A DNA stretch of 38,561 nt from Candidatus Poribacteria bacterium (lineage in GTDB: Bacteria > Poribacteria > WGA-4E > WGA-3G). Positions 18,751-27,488 of this stretch are shown one piece after another. The notes beneath the pieces are model-generated. The model worked only from the letters and a program-made list of their open reading frames with translations. It was not told where the DNA came from and made no database searches. The stretch's first letter is position 1, and every line of letters starts with the position of its first letter. Position numbers and translations under genes: made by a program. Location: NCBI GenBank assembly GCA_022821495.1, contig JAJEDN010000024.1, forward strand, positions 1 to 38,561, in the 5' to 3' direction.

Positions 18751-18814
18751 GATATACGGAAAGGTACTTTGACGTCACAGTCTCACCTTACCGAACCGCA
18801 AGGTAATATAAAAG
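18751..18814 (+). promoter_or_regulatory. carB 5' leader sharing sequence with the carA leader
   Basis: Carries the same GATATACGGA and CGAACCGCAAGG blocks as the carA leader at nearly the same spacing. ACCTT (18785-18789) pairs with AAGGT (18800-18804), so the AAGG ribosome-binding bases would again be held in a hairpin although the pairing partner differs from that before carA. Confidence 0.45.
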
Positions 18815-21800
18815 ATGCCAAAGCGAACAGATATAAAAAAGATCTTAATTATAGGGTCCGGTGCGATTATCATCGGACAAGCGTGCGAGTTCGATTACTC
18901 AGGAACGCAAGCATGTAAAGCCCTTAAAGAGGAAGGGTACGAAATTACCCTTGTCAACAGCAACCCCGCCACCATCATGACAGATCCGGATTTCGCGGAT
19001 CAGACATATATTGAACCGATAACGGCAGACACAGTGGAACTTGTGATAGAAAAAGAACGTCCAGACGCGTTGCTGCCGACGCTTGGCGGGCAAACAGCCT
19101 TGAATGTGTCTGTCGAACTTGCGGAATCAGGCGTGTTAGATAAGTACGAAGTTGAGCTCATCGGTGCGAAACTCCCAGCCATCCAGAAAGCAGAGGATCG
19201 CGCCCTCTTCAAAGACGCGATGATGAAAATAGGATTAGCGGTTCCGCAGAGTGGCATCGCCCACACTGTGCAAGAAGCCCTCGCGCTTGTTGAACAGATC
19301 GGCTTCCCAGCGATCATCCGTCCGGCATTTACACTCGGTGGCACAGGTGGCGGTATCGCTTACAACATCGAAGAATACGAGAAAATGGTCGCAGCGGGTC
19401 TCACACTCAGCCCAATCAGTGAATTGCTCATTGAAGAATCTGTCATCGGATGGAAGGAATTTGAACTGGAGGTGATGCGGGATGGTGCGGACAACGTCGT
19501 CATCATCTGTTCCATTGAAAATGTCGATGCCATGGGTGTCCATACCGGTGATAGCATTACCGTGGCCCCTATCCAAACATTAACAGACAAAGAATATCAA
19601 CTGATGCGGGATTCCGCGATTAAAATCATCCGCGAAATTGGTGTTGATACCGGTGGCTCCAATATCCAATTTGCTGTTGATCCGAAGACAGGTAAACAGG
19701 TCGTCATTGAAATGAACCCGCGTGTTTCTCGGAGTTCTGCGCTCGCTTCAAAAGCGACTGGATTTCCGATCGCGAAAATCGCGGCGAAACTCGCCGTCGG
19801 TTATAATTTAGATGAAATTCCGAATGACATCACCGCTGAGACGCCTGCCTGTTTTGAGCCAACCATTGATTACGTCGTTGTCAAAATCCCGCGTTGGGCG
19901 TTTGAAAAATTCCAAGGTACCGATGAAACCCTCACAACACAGATGAAATCTGTCGGTGAGGCTATGGCTATCGGTAGAACCTTTAAAGAGGCGTTACAGA
20001 AAGGGTTAAGGTCGCTGGAGACAGGTTGGTTTGGGTTGGATAATCATCCGCTTGAGGAGCTCCCGCTGTCTGAACTTCCGAGTAAACTGAGCATTCCGAA
20101 TGTCAAACGGATTTTTTATATTAAGGCAGCACTCGCCCGTGGCATGAGCATTGAGGAAATCCATGCTTACACGCACATCGACCCATTTTTTCTCTACAAT
20201 TTAAAAGAAATCGTAGATTTTGAAAACGCCTTATCCGAATCCGATGCCCAACACCATATCAAACAACATCTAAAAGGTACTGCGCCAAATCATGGGTCAC
20301 AAAACGGCGAAATAGATGGCGTTTTCACAAAAAGACTTTTGCATCAGGCAAAACAATATGGGTTTTCTGACCGACAGTTAGCCGACATCTACGATGCCTC
20401 CGAAGAAGATATCCGTGAGTGTCGAAACGAACTCGGCATTGAGGCAACATTCAAAACCGTTGATACCTGTGCCGCCGAGTTTGAGGCAGAAACACCGTAC
20501 TACTATTCAACCTGTTCCAGCGAAGATGAGGTGCGTCCTTCGGATAAACCGAAAATCATGATTCTTGGCGGGGGTCCGAATCGGATCGGGCAAGGCATTG
20601 AATTTGACTACTGTTGTGTTCACGCCGCGCTCGCACTCAAAGATGATGGTTATGAGACGATCATGGTAAACAGCAACCCTGAGACCGTTAGTACCGATTA
20701 CGACACCTCCGATCGACTCTATTTTGAACCGTTAACGCGTGAAGATGTCCTGAACATCTATCACAAAGAGAAGCCTACTGGTGTCATCGTTCAGTTTGGT
20801 GGACAGACACCCCTGAACCTCGCTGTCGCCCTTAGAGACGCAGGTGTTCCGATAATTGGCACGAGTCCTGAAGATATAGCACGCTCAGAAGACCGAGAAC
20901 TCTTTAAAGCCGTATTAGACGACATCGGGTTGATGCAATCACCTAACGGCACAGCAACATCGAGCGAGGAAGCCGCCCCGATTGCCGCTGCGCTCGGCTA
21001 TCCCGTGATTGTCCGCCCCTCGTATGTGTTAGGTGGACGCGCGATGCAGATCGTTTACGATGAAGAACTCCTACACGAATACATGAACACTGCTGTTGAA
21101 GCATCGCCGGAGCATCCCGTGCTCATTGATAAATATCTTGAAGAGGCAATTGAAGTTGATGTTGATGCAATCTCAGATGGCAATCTAACCGTCATCGGTG
21201 GTATCATGGAACACATTGAAGAAGCCGGTATCCATTCTGGAGACAGCGATTGTGTCTTGCCGCCTTATACACTGGTAGATGAACAGATTGAACAGCTCAA
21301 AACCTTTACTTATGACTTAGCGAAAGCACTTCGTGTACGCGGGCTGATGAACGTTCAATATGCAATAAAAAACGATGAAATTTACGTGCTTGAGGTAAAT
21401 CCACGCGCATCCCGGACGATTCCTTTTGTGAGTAAGGCGATTGGTGTTCCTTTAGCGAAACTCGCGGCGCGCGTAATGGCAGGTAAGACGCTTGATGAAC
21501 TCGGATTTACGAGCGAGATTGAACCCGCTTATTTCAGTGTCAAGGCGCCCGTCTTTCCCTTTAACCGCTTTCCGGGTTCAAACACGCGCTTGGGTCCCGA
21601 AATGAAATCAACGGGTGAAGTCATGGGTATTGATACGGATGTTTCTCGCGCCTTTGCGAAGGCACAGAAGGCATGTGGTTATAGTTTACCCGTTGGCGGT
21701 AAGGTTTTCATCAGTGTAAAAAATAAAGATAAACGCGCGATTATTTTCATCGCTAAGAAACTGACAGATCTCGGTTTTGAGCTTATTGCTACACATGGAA

Positions 21801-22096
21801 CAGCGAAAGTGCTACTCCGTAATGGCATGGAGTCCGAACTTGTCTTTAGCATTGGAAAGGGAAGACCGACTATTCATGATTATATCAAGAACCACGCCGT
21901 TGACTTGATTATCAATACACCGACTGGCGACTTGCACCGGCCAAACGAGCTCTTGATTCGTGAAATGGCGATCGCCCATGATATTCCTATCTTCTCAACG
22001 ATCCCGGGTGCAGCCGCAGCCGTTAATGCTATTGATGCCCTACAGCGCGGAGATATTACTGTCACACCGCTCCAAGATTACTTTCAGATGCTTTGA
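18815..22096 (+). CDS. carB: Carbamoyl-phosphate synthase, large subunit
   Basis: A 1093-residue synthetase subunit that uses bicarbonate, ammonia and two ATP to make carbamoyl phosphate. Both homologous halves are intact: the first begins [23 protein letters not shown], shown here in short as GSGAIIIGQ, and the second [16 protein letters not shown] at about residue 588. Each half has its ATP-grasp segments ([28 protein letters not shown]). An oligomerisation region follows the first half. The C-terminal MGS-like domain ([26 protein letters not shown] region) would bind allosteric nucleotides such as UMP. The length is close to the E. coli enzyme. AAGG at 18800-18803 precedes the ATG. It ends the pyrimidine cluster. 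Confidence 0.97.
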   Translation: MPKRTDIKKILIIGSGAIIIGQACEFDYSGTQACKALKEEGYEITLVNSNPATIMTDPDFADQTYIEPITADTVELVIEKERPDALLPTLGGQTALNVSVELAESGVLDKYEVELIGAKLPAIQKAEDRALFKDAMMKIGLAVPQSGIAHTVQEALALVEQIGFPAIIRPAFTLGGTGGGIAYNIEEYEKMVAAGLTLSPISELLIEESVIGWKEFELEVMRDGADNVVIICSIENVDAMGVHTGDSITVAPIQTLTDKEYQLMRDSAIKIIREIGVDTGGSNIQFAVDPKTGKQVVIEMNPRVSRSSALASKATGFPIAKIAAKLAVGYNLDEIPNDITAETPACFEPTIDYVVVKIPRWAFEKFQGTDETLTTQMKSVGEAMAIGRTFKEALQKGLRSLETGWFGLDNHPLEELPLSELPSKLSIPNVKRIFYIKAALARGMSIEEIHAYTHIDPFFLYNLKEIVDFENALSESDAQHHIKQHLKGTAPNHGSQNGEIDGVFTKRLLHQAKQYGFSDRQLADIYDASEEDIRECRNELGIEATFKTVDTCAAEFEAETPYYYSTCSSEDEVRPSDKPKIMILGGGPNRIGQGIEFDYCCVHAALALKDDGYETIMVNSNPETVSTDYDTSDRLYFEPLTREDVLNIYHKEKPTGVIVQFGGQTPLNLAVALRDAGVPIIGTSPEDIARSEDRELFKAVLDDIGLMQSPNGTATSSEEAAPIAAALGYPVIVRPSYVLGGRAMQIVYDEELLHEYMNTAVEASPEHPVLIDKYLEEAIEVDVDAISDGNLTVIGGIMEHIEEAGIHSGDSDCVLPPYTLVDEQIEQLKTFTYDLAKALRVRGLMNVQYAIKNDEIYVLEVNPRASRTIPFVSKAIGVPLAKLAARVMAGKTLDELGFTSEIEPAYFSVKAPVFPFNRFPGSNTRLGPEMKSTGEVMGIDTDVSRAFAKAQKACGYSLPVGGKVFISVKNKDKRAIIFIAKKLTDLGFELIATHGTAKVLLRNGMESELVFSIGKGRPTIHDYIKNHAVDLIINTPTGDLHRPNELLIREMAIAHDIPIFSTIPGAAAAVNAIDALQRGDITVTPLQDYFQML

Positions 22097-22100
22097 TAGT

Positions 22101-22245
22101 TTTTAGTTATAAGTTTTTAGTTAAGAGGTTTCCGGTTGTCCAATATTTTTTCGTATCCGTCGGTGCTTCAATTCGGTAACCACCATTACAAAGAGATGAT
22201 CACGCATCAGAAACCAGACTTATAACTTATAACTTATAACTATTA
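22101..22245. repeat. MITE-like inverted-repeat element downstream of carB
   Basis: A 145-nt A+T-rich element with perfect 10-nt terminal-type inverted repeats, TAGTTATAAG (22104-22113) and CTTATAACTA (22233-22242). A run of TTATAAC direct repeats marks the right end. Its internal AGTTTTTAGTTAAGAG recurs with one difference at 33883-33898 in another inverted-repeat element, so the two belong to one family. Confidence 0.6.
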
Positions 22246-22260
22246 AAAAAAGGATTAAAA

Positions 22261-23037
22261 ATGGCGAACGATTCTATACAGAGAAACACCCGTTGGGTTC
22301 AAACCTTCGATCGGATCCTTGAGATGGTTAATCTTGATGTGGATCGCCCGGTGAGCGTCCTGCAGATTGAAGATGGTCGGGAGGTTGTCGTCGTACAACC
22401 CAACGCTTTCACGATCTCACGCATCTACGCAACCGGTCGGCCCGACGGCATGCGTCCCCACGGTGCGGATTCCTATTACGATTATTTCTTTGCAAAGTTG
22501 CAGGAATACGAAGAACAGCACGACACGCGTGAAGGGTTCCAGTTAGCGTCAGAAGAATGGGATATCCTCTTTGAGGAATCTTTCCATCGATATACGCGCT
22601 ATCTCCTCTTCGCAGGGATTAAACGGTGGCAAGATGTTCAACGCGATACAGCTGCCAATATCGCTGTAACAAATTTGGCACGCGAATGCGCCCCATCTGA
22701 AATCGCTTGGCAGAGTTATCAGTACAAAGGTTATATGCTCATGATGCACAGCATCGCCAACGCAGAATTGAGTTTGCAGGAAAATGATGTCGAGGCAGCG
22801 TTACAGCATATCGATACCGGTATTCAACAAATTGGCGAATTTTGTGGTGAATGTCTACGTGAGGAACACGGCGAGGCAGAAAATATAACGCGTGAACGGT
22901 ACCTTAGCAACCTTATAGAATTCCGCGCCGATTTGGATACCGAGACGACTGAGTCAACCGAGACAGAAGAGGCGGAGGGAGACGAAGAAGATATCTTGGC
23001 AGAATTAGAAAGATTGCTAAATGAAGACGACGCATAG
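22261..23037 (+). CDS. Conserved-looking protein of unknown function with acidic C-terminal tail
   Basis: A 258-residue soluble protein. The sequence holds GRPDGMRPHG near residue 60, a helical middle with FHRYTRYLLFAGIKRW and VQRDTAANI, and a helix ALQHIDTGIQQIGEF. This arrangement recalls a hypothetical family in Planctomycetes and relatives annotated with a UvrB/UvrC-type (UVR) motif, but I am recalling this and cannot confirm it. The last 45 residues are strongly acidic (Glu/Asp/Thr). The ATG has AAAGGA at about 22247-22254. It begins right after the inverted-repeat element that follows carB and is probably not part of the pyrimidine operon. Function unknown. Confidence 0.72.
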   Translation: MANDSIQRNTRWVQTFDRILEMVNLDVDRPVSVLQIEDGREVVVVQPNAFTISRIYATGRPDGMRPHGADSYYDYFFAKLQEYEEQHDTREGFQLASEEWDILFEESFHRYTRYLLFAGIKRWQDVQRDTAANIAVTNLARECAPSEIAWQSYQYKGYMLMMHSIANAELSLQENDVEAALQHIDTGIQQIGEFCGECLREEHGEAENITRERYLSNLIEFRADLDTETTESTETEEAEGDEEDILAELERLLNEDDA

Positions 23038-23154
23038 CGTCAATTTCTGTTAGAGCCTGAGGATGGAAAATTGCGGTTGCCGAAGAACTAAATTGACCGA
23101 TCATAGCCCGTCAGTCGCTGCCGGTAGATTTGGTGCCTTACGTTCTGGTGTCCG

Positions 23155-23793
23155 TTATATATCTTCTTCATCAGGTGCTTGTATGAGTACACCCCCAAGA
23201 AACAGAAACGCCACACCGCGAATTATCACATGCAATTGCACATCAAGGTTTAAGAAAATGCCGATGGGAAAGGCTATTATCGCAATAAAGAATAGGTACC
23301 CCGCAATTAGGTTTCCCCATGTATAAAGTGCTGAACCGTAACAGAGTGCTAACAAGGCACACAGGAAGGCACCGGTCATAAAGAGTGCTTCCCCCCACTC
23401 TACCCAGAGCGCATAGAACGGTGTACGAATAGCAGCGGTAGTGGATTCACCTACTAATTCCGATAGCGCGTTGATCGGAGCAGTTTGTGAGCAGTGGGCT
23501 ACCAATTCTACAACAAGCCACAGGAGCGCAATACTTGCCCCTAAGGCACTACGTGCGGGTGCTTCTGAAGAGAGCAAACCGTAGCTGGCTAATAGCGTCG
23601 GCACGAGCAAAATAATTGTGACAACCCCGATTCCATGAAAAATCCCGATCTTCCCAAACTGTTCCGCTGATGGATCCGAACCAATAGATGATAAACTAAA
23701 AATAAACCAAATACTGGACACTACCATGAGGAGCCCGCTCAAAATACCCGTAAGACCACCGAGTCTATACAGCGTGCTGAGTTGTTTTTCCAT
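23155..23793 (-). CDS. Small integral membrane protein, DUF4386-like
   Basis: A 212-residue polytopic inner-membrane protein with about six predicted hydrophobic helices (GILSGLLMVVSSIWFIFSL, GIGVVTIILLVPTLLASYG, ALGASIALLWLVVEL, ALFMTGAFLCALLALCYG, NLIAGYLFFIAIIAFPIGIF, GVAFLFLGGVLI, each kept short here). The RLGGLTGILSGLLMV start and overall layout resemble the DUF4386 family. No catalytic motif is seen, and function is unknown. GGAGG, seven bases before the ATG at 23793, supports the start. It converges with the unknown gene ending at 23037; an 8-nt inverted repeat GTCAATTT/AAATTGAC (23039-23097) lies in that gap and may help terminate. Confidence 0.75.
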   Translation of the reverse strand: MEKQLSTLYRLGGLTGILSGLLMVVSSIWFIFSLSSIGSDPSAEQFGKIGIFHGIGVVTIILLVPTLLASYGLLSSEAPARSALGASIALLWLVVELVAHCSQTAPINALSELVGESTTAAIRTPFYALWVEWGEALFMTGAFLCALLALCYGSALYTWGNLIAGYLFFIAIIAFPIGIFLNLDVQLHVIIRGVAFLFLGGVLIQAPDEEDI

Positions 23794-24055
23794 TCAATTC
23801 CTCCGAAAAATGTGAACAAAGATTCATTATGTTGCCTACAATGATGCTATAGTTTACCTAAATTTTTAATTTAAAACAATACTTTTTTCGGGTCATAGCA
23901 AAATCTGAGACGGTACTGACCTTGCGACAAAGGGCACCCCACAGACGTGGTTTCATTAGCAAAGTTTATCCGCCATGAATCACGGATATAAAACTATGGT
24001 GAATTATAGAAATATGTTGACATTTATCAATAACTCTGTCCTTCTCAAAGCCTTC

Positions 24056-24156
24056 AAAGTCCCCCTGATAAGGGGCGGTGAATGCCCATAAGGCATTCAT
24101 ACCCGGTGAATGCCCATAAGGCATTCATACCGTTGATTCTGATTCTTTAGGGGGTT
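24056..24156. repeat. REP-like unit interrupted by a nested 28-nt tandem palindrome
   Basis: The 5' half (24056-24075, AAAGTCCCCCTGATAAGGGG) and the 3' half (TTTAGGGGGTT, 24146-24156) of the same unit as at 1082 are split by a 70-nt insert. The insert starts with two tandem 28-nt copies (24076-24103, 24104-24131), each holding GAATGCC and GGCATTC around CATAA. The 550-nt gap from 23794 to 24343 otherwise shows no gene; TTGACA at 24018 has no convincing -10. Confidence 0.7.
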
Positions 24157-24343
24157 GGCTTTAGCATTAAGAGTGTATAAGTAATTCTAACATCTACCAT
24201 AAAAAAGCGTAGATATCCACATAGGCACTTCGTATCTCTTACACCAAACTCTCGTTGTATAGGTAGTAGTAAATTTACCATGAGAAGCGGATTAGAGATA
24301 TTTGAGCGAAGTTTGTTATAAGCGATTGGAAAATGCTCCTACT

Positions 24344-25789
24344 ATGAACACAATGAACGCGCAAAAAACAGTCCTTATTGTTGATGCCGATCGGGTTGAA
24401 CGTGAGCTTGTCTGCGAAACGCTTGCAGCCAAGGGAATTCGCCTCGTTGTCACGGGCAATATGTATCAGGCGTTTCATCAGATTGAGCACTTAAAAATCG
24501 ATATCCTTATCGCACAGTTGAAAGCAGAGCGGATTGATGGATTATCCCTGTTAGATGCAGCAACACAGCATCACCCAGATGTCGGCATCATTTTTATTAC
24601 AGAACCCAATATTTTAGAGACCGATATCGGAATCAAGGCGATGCTCGCCTACAAAGACACCTATTTCCTGCCGAAGCCGGTTAACCCCGTGCATCTCGAA
24701 GCCTTGTTACATAGGACCCTCGAGAACCAACGCCTCGCCTTTGAGAACCGACAACTTCAATCACAAATCGATGAGAAGGAAGGGTTACGCCGGCTCACAG
24801 GCAATTCGCCGCAAATCATCAAAATCCGCGACATGATTACGCAAATCGCCCCGACAAAAGCGACTGTAATGATACACGGTGCGCGCGGGACGGGTAAAGA
24901 GTTGGTCGCCCGGGCGATTCACTATCGGAGTTTGCGTCGCGGTCCGCTCATCGCCTTTAATTGTGCGACCCTCAACGAAAACCTTGCAGAATCCGAACTT
25001 TTCGGGCATGAGCGGGGCGCGTTTAGCGGCGCGTATTACCAACGCAAAGGGAGATTTGAACTTTCACACGGCGGGACCCTCTTTCTTGACGAAGTTTCAC
25101 AACTGAGTCTGTCGAACCAAGCGCGCCTTTTGCGTGTTCTTGAAGAACGCGAATTTGAACGGGTTGGGGGCGACAAAACTATTCGGGTGGATGTCCGCGT
25201 CGTGTGTGCGACAAACCACGATTTGGAAGGTGCATCCGAAAGACGGGAATTCCTTCCCGATCTCTACGACCGGCTCAACGTGGTCCCTATTCATCTCCCA
25301 ACGCTCCAAGAACGCATTGAAGATGTCCCATTGCTTGTAAAGGATTTTCTTGAAGAGTTTTGCCAACAAAATGGAAAACCTCTGATAACGCTTGCCCCCG
25401 AGGCAATTAGAACGTTGATGAAATACGAGTGGCCGGGGAATGTGCGCGAATTGAAGAACTGCATCGAAGGTATAGTTGTAACGTCCACCCAATCGACAAT
25501 CCAACAAATTGACTTACCTGAACGCATCCTCAAAGCAACGGGCATCGCATTTTCAAACCTTCCGTCTGTCCCAGATGTTTGGAAGCCAGTGAATCCAATA
25601 TCGGATAAACAACACTTAGATGTAGAAGTCGGTATGTCCCTCGATGAAATTAATCGAGAAGCCCTCCGTGCAACGCTTGCGTCTGTGGGGAATAATAAAG
25701 CAAAGGCTGCAGAAATACTCAAGGTGAGTCGCCGGACAATCCAAAGGAAAGTAAAAGAATACGGTTTGTTTGACGAAGAAGAATTATAG
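24344..25789 (+). CDS. NtrC-family sigma-54 activator with a degenerate receiver domain
   Basis: A 481-residue transcription activator: receiver domain (about 7-125), AAA+ sigma-54 interaction domain (about 150-385) and a Fis-type DNA-binding helix-turn-helix at the end (NNKAKAAEILKVSRRTIQRKV). The receiver keeps D14 and D16, T86 and K111 (LPKP), but the phosphoacceptor Asp position is Q58 in IDILIAQLKAERIDG. It therefore cannot be phosphorylated normally. Walker A is GARGTGKE (179-186), the sigma-54 contact loop is GAFSGA (225-230, Ser for the usual Thr) and Walker B is TLFLDE (245-250). The ATG at 24344 lacks a strong ribosome site; 24353 is an alternative. No kinase gene adjoins. It ends five bases before nagB, facing it. 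Confidence 0.88.
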   Translation: MNTMNAQKTVLIVDADRVERELVCETLAAKGIRLVVTGNMYQAFHQIEHLKIDILIAQLKAERIDGLSLLDAATQHHPDVGIIFITEPNILETDIGIKAMLAYKDTYFLPKPVNPVHLEALLHRTLENQRLAFENRQLQSQIDEKEGLRRLTGNSPQIIKIRDMITQIAPTKATVMIHGARGTGKELVARAIHYRSLRRGPLIAFNCATLNENLAESELFGHERGAFSGAYYQRKGRFELSHGGTLFLDEVSQLSLSNQARLLRVLEEREFERVGGDKTIRVDVRVVCATNHDLEGASERREFLPDLYDRLNVVPIHLPTLQERIEDVPLLVKDFLEEFCQQNGKPLITLAPEAIRTLMKYEWPGNVRELKNCIEGIVVTSTQSTIQQIDLPERILKATGIAFSNLPSVPDVWKPVNPISDKQHLDVEVGMSLDEINREALRATLASVGNNKAKAAEILKVSRRTIQRKVKEYGLFDEEEL

Positions 25790-25794
25790 CGATT

Positions 25795-26586
25795 TTAATC
25801 GTCTTTAGATAACAATTCCTGTTTATTCGCATAAACCTGTTTGTAATAGTCTACGCGTTTGAGTTCCGAAGCCGCCGCTTCGTCAATGATGACAACGGTT
25901 TGTGGATGCATCTGCAACACCGATGCAGGTACCTCCGCTGTAATCGGACCTTCAACAGCATTTGCAATCGCTACGGCTTTTGATTCGCCACTCGCCAACA
26001 GTAGACACTGTTTCGCGTCCATGATTGTGCCAACCCCCATGGTAATCGCCATTTTCGGGACATCGTCAATGGTGCTGCCGAAATGTGGCGCGTTCGCCTC
26101 AAGGGTGCTTCGCGTCAGTGTTTTAATCCGAGTCCGAGAGCCAAGCGAAGAACTCGGCTCGTTAAAACCGATATGCCCGTCTTTTCCGATGCCGAGTACT
26201 TGAATGTCAATGCCGCCAGCATCCAGAATCGCCGCTTCGTACCGCTCACAGAATTCCGCATGTCCGACCGCTGTACTCTGAGGAATATGGCAATTCTCAG
26301 CCGGAATGTTAATAGCACTAAAAAGATGTGTTTCCATAAAGGTGTGGTAGCTATATGGATGATTTGGTGGAATCCCGACGTACTCGTCTAAGTTGAAGGT
26401 GGTTACCTCTGAGAAATCGAGTCCCTCAGTTTTATGCATCCCGACTAAGGCTTCATAAACACCGATCGGTGTACTGCCGGTAGCGAGTCCCAAAACGAGG
26501 TTCGTTTTTTTTAAGAGCGCGTCTCGGATGATTTTAGCTGCAACCGCCGCGAGCTTTTTATAAGTCGGTTGAATAATAACTTCCAT
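25795..26586 (-). CDS. nagB: Glucosamine-6-phosphate deaminase
   Basis: A 263-residue cytosolic enzyme converting glucosamine 6-phosphate to fructose 6-phosphate and ammonia, the last step of amino-sugar breakdown. Catalytic residues D67 (FNLDEYVG), D136 and H138 (GIGKDGHIGFNEP) and E143 are present, with a constant offset of five from E. coli D72, D141, H143 and E148. The phosphate-binding GLATGSTP near residue 33 is intact. The length is typical. It is convergent with the sigma-54 activator gene five bases away, with no room for a terminator. Upstream is a 13-nt inverted repeat (26625-26656). nagA is not in the window, so regulation by the neighbour is a guess. Confidence 0.95.
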   Translation of the reverse strand: MEVIIQPTYKKLAAVAAKIIRDALLKKTNLVLGLATGSTPIGVYEALVGMHKTEGLDFSEVTTFNLDEYVGIPPNHPYSYHTFMETHLFSAINIPAENCHIPQSTAVGHAEFCERYEAAILDAGGIDIQVLGIGKDGHIGFNEPSSSLGSRTRIKTLTRSTLEANAPHFGSTIDDVPKMAITMGVGTIMDAKQCLLLASGESKAVAIANAVEGPITAEVPASVLQMHPQTVVIIDEAAASELKRVDYYKQVYANKQELLSKDD

Positions 26587-26624
26587 TTATTTCTTAGATC
26601 CTCGTTCCAAATATGCTACCTGAT

Positions 26625-26656
26625 TATAGGACGAGACTGCCGCGTCTCGCCCTATA
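26625..26656. repeat. Short palindrome between the epimerase and nagB genes
   Basis: TATAGGACGAGAC (26625-26637) and GTCTCGCCCTATA (26644-26656) are inverted repeats with one mismatch and a six-base loop. It could terminate the upstream minus-strand operon. It resembles other G+C-rich intergenic palindromes in this window in size and style. Confidence 0.55.
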
Positions 26657-26699
26657 TACCGCGCAAAAGATTGTTACTGACTTAATCTAATTCTAAATA

Positions 26700-27488
26700 T
26701 TACACATTCCCCGCGATAATTTTGTCCATATCACTGCTAATGCTATGTACCCTACCATCCGGGTCGTCCCCATCAACAGGAAGTTCTGCTGTCATGTAGT
26801 CGTCGTACCCGATTTCTTCCAACGCTGACATAACAGCGTTCCAATCAATGGTGCAGTCCTCAATCAGGTAGGTGAAGCGACTCTCATTTGCGTTGAACCC
26901 TTTGACATGCACTTTAGAGATACGATTCCCCAAAGACCGAATCCAGTGTTGTGGATACCCGTACAGTACAATGTTGCCGACATCGAAATAGGCTGTTATC
27001 GTCTCACTGTCAAACTCGTCAAGATACCGACAGAATTCTATGGGACTTAGCAGAAATTTGTTCCAAACGTTCTCAAGTGCGATTGTAAGTCCGTTCTCTT
27101 TCGCGGCTGGAATCAGTTTACGAATTTCCGATTGTGAACGTTGATATGCGTCTTCATAAGAGGTCTTATCATTAACAACAGCAGGCACGAGCAATACAGC
27201 ATCTGCCCCAACAGCCGATGCAGTTGCTATTGAATCGATCATTCCATCGCGCGATTCTGCGCGAACATCGGCATCAGCATCGGAGAGTGGACATGCCCAG
27301 TGTTTGCTATTCATCACACTGAAGACTTCTATCCCGTGTTGTGTAGCGATCTCTTTTGTCTGAAGTCGGTCATTATCATTTCCGAGCGTCCCGATTTCAA
27401 CACCATCAAACCCTGCTTCTTTCGCAAGTTTAAACCGTGCTTCGGTCGAGCTCCCCGGTAATGATCCAATACATATCCCTTTTTTCAT
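26700..27488 (-). CDS. Sugar phosphate isomerase/epimerase (xylose-isomerase-like TIM barrel)
   Basis: A 262-residue TIM-barrel protein related to L-ribulose-5-phosphate 3-epimerase and other sugar epimerases. Metal-ligand positions are seen as Glu in IALENVW, Asp in AYFDVGN, His in KVHVKGF and Glu in TAELPV. The N-terminal strand FDGVEIGTLG is typical. It is a different paralogue from the gene at 177, whose motifs are NRFE and LDTFHM. The ATG overlaps the stop codon of the TPR gene by four bases (ATGA at 27485-27488), so the two are translationally coupled. It lies upstream of nagB on the same strand, possibly separated by a palindrome. The substrate is unknown. Confidence 0.85.
   Translation of the reverse strand: MKKGICIGSLPGSSTEARFKLAKEAGFDGVEIGTLGNDNDRLQTKEIATQHGIEVFSVMNSKHWACPLSDADADVRAESRDGMIDSIATASAVGADAVLLVPAVVNDKTSYEDAYQRSQSEIRKLIPAAKENGLTIALENVWNKFLLSPIEFCRYLDEFDSETITAYFDVGNIVLYGYPQHWIRSLGNRISKVHVKGFNANESRFTYLIEDCTIDWNAVMSALEEIGYDDYMTAELPVDGDDPDGRVHSISSDMDKIIAGNV

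Noticed and set aside
24076..24131. Tandem 28-nt copies as a CRISPR array
   Set aside because: The two units are directly adjacent without spacers, each is palindromic, and no cas gene is present.
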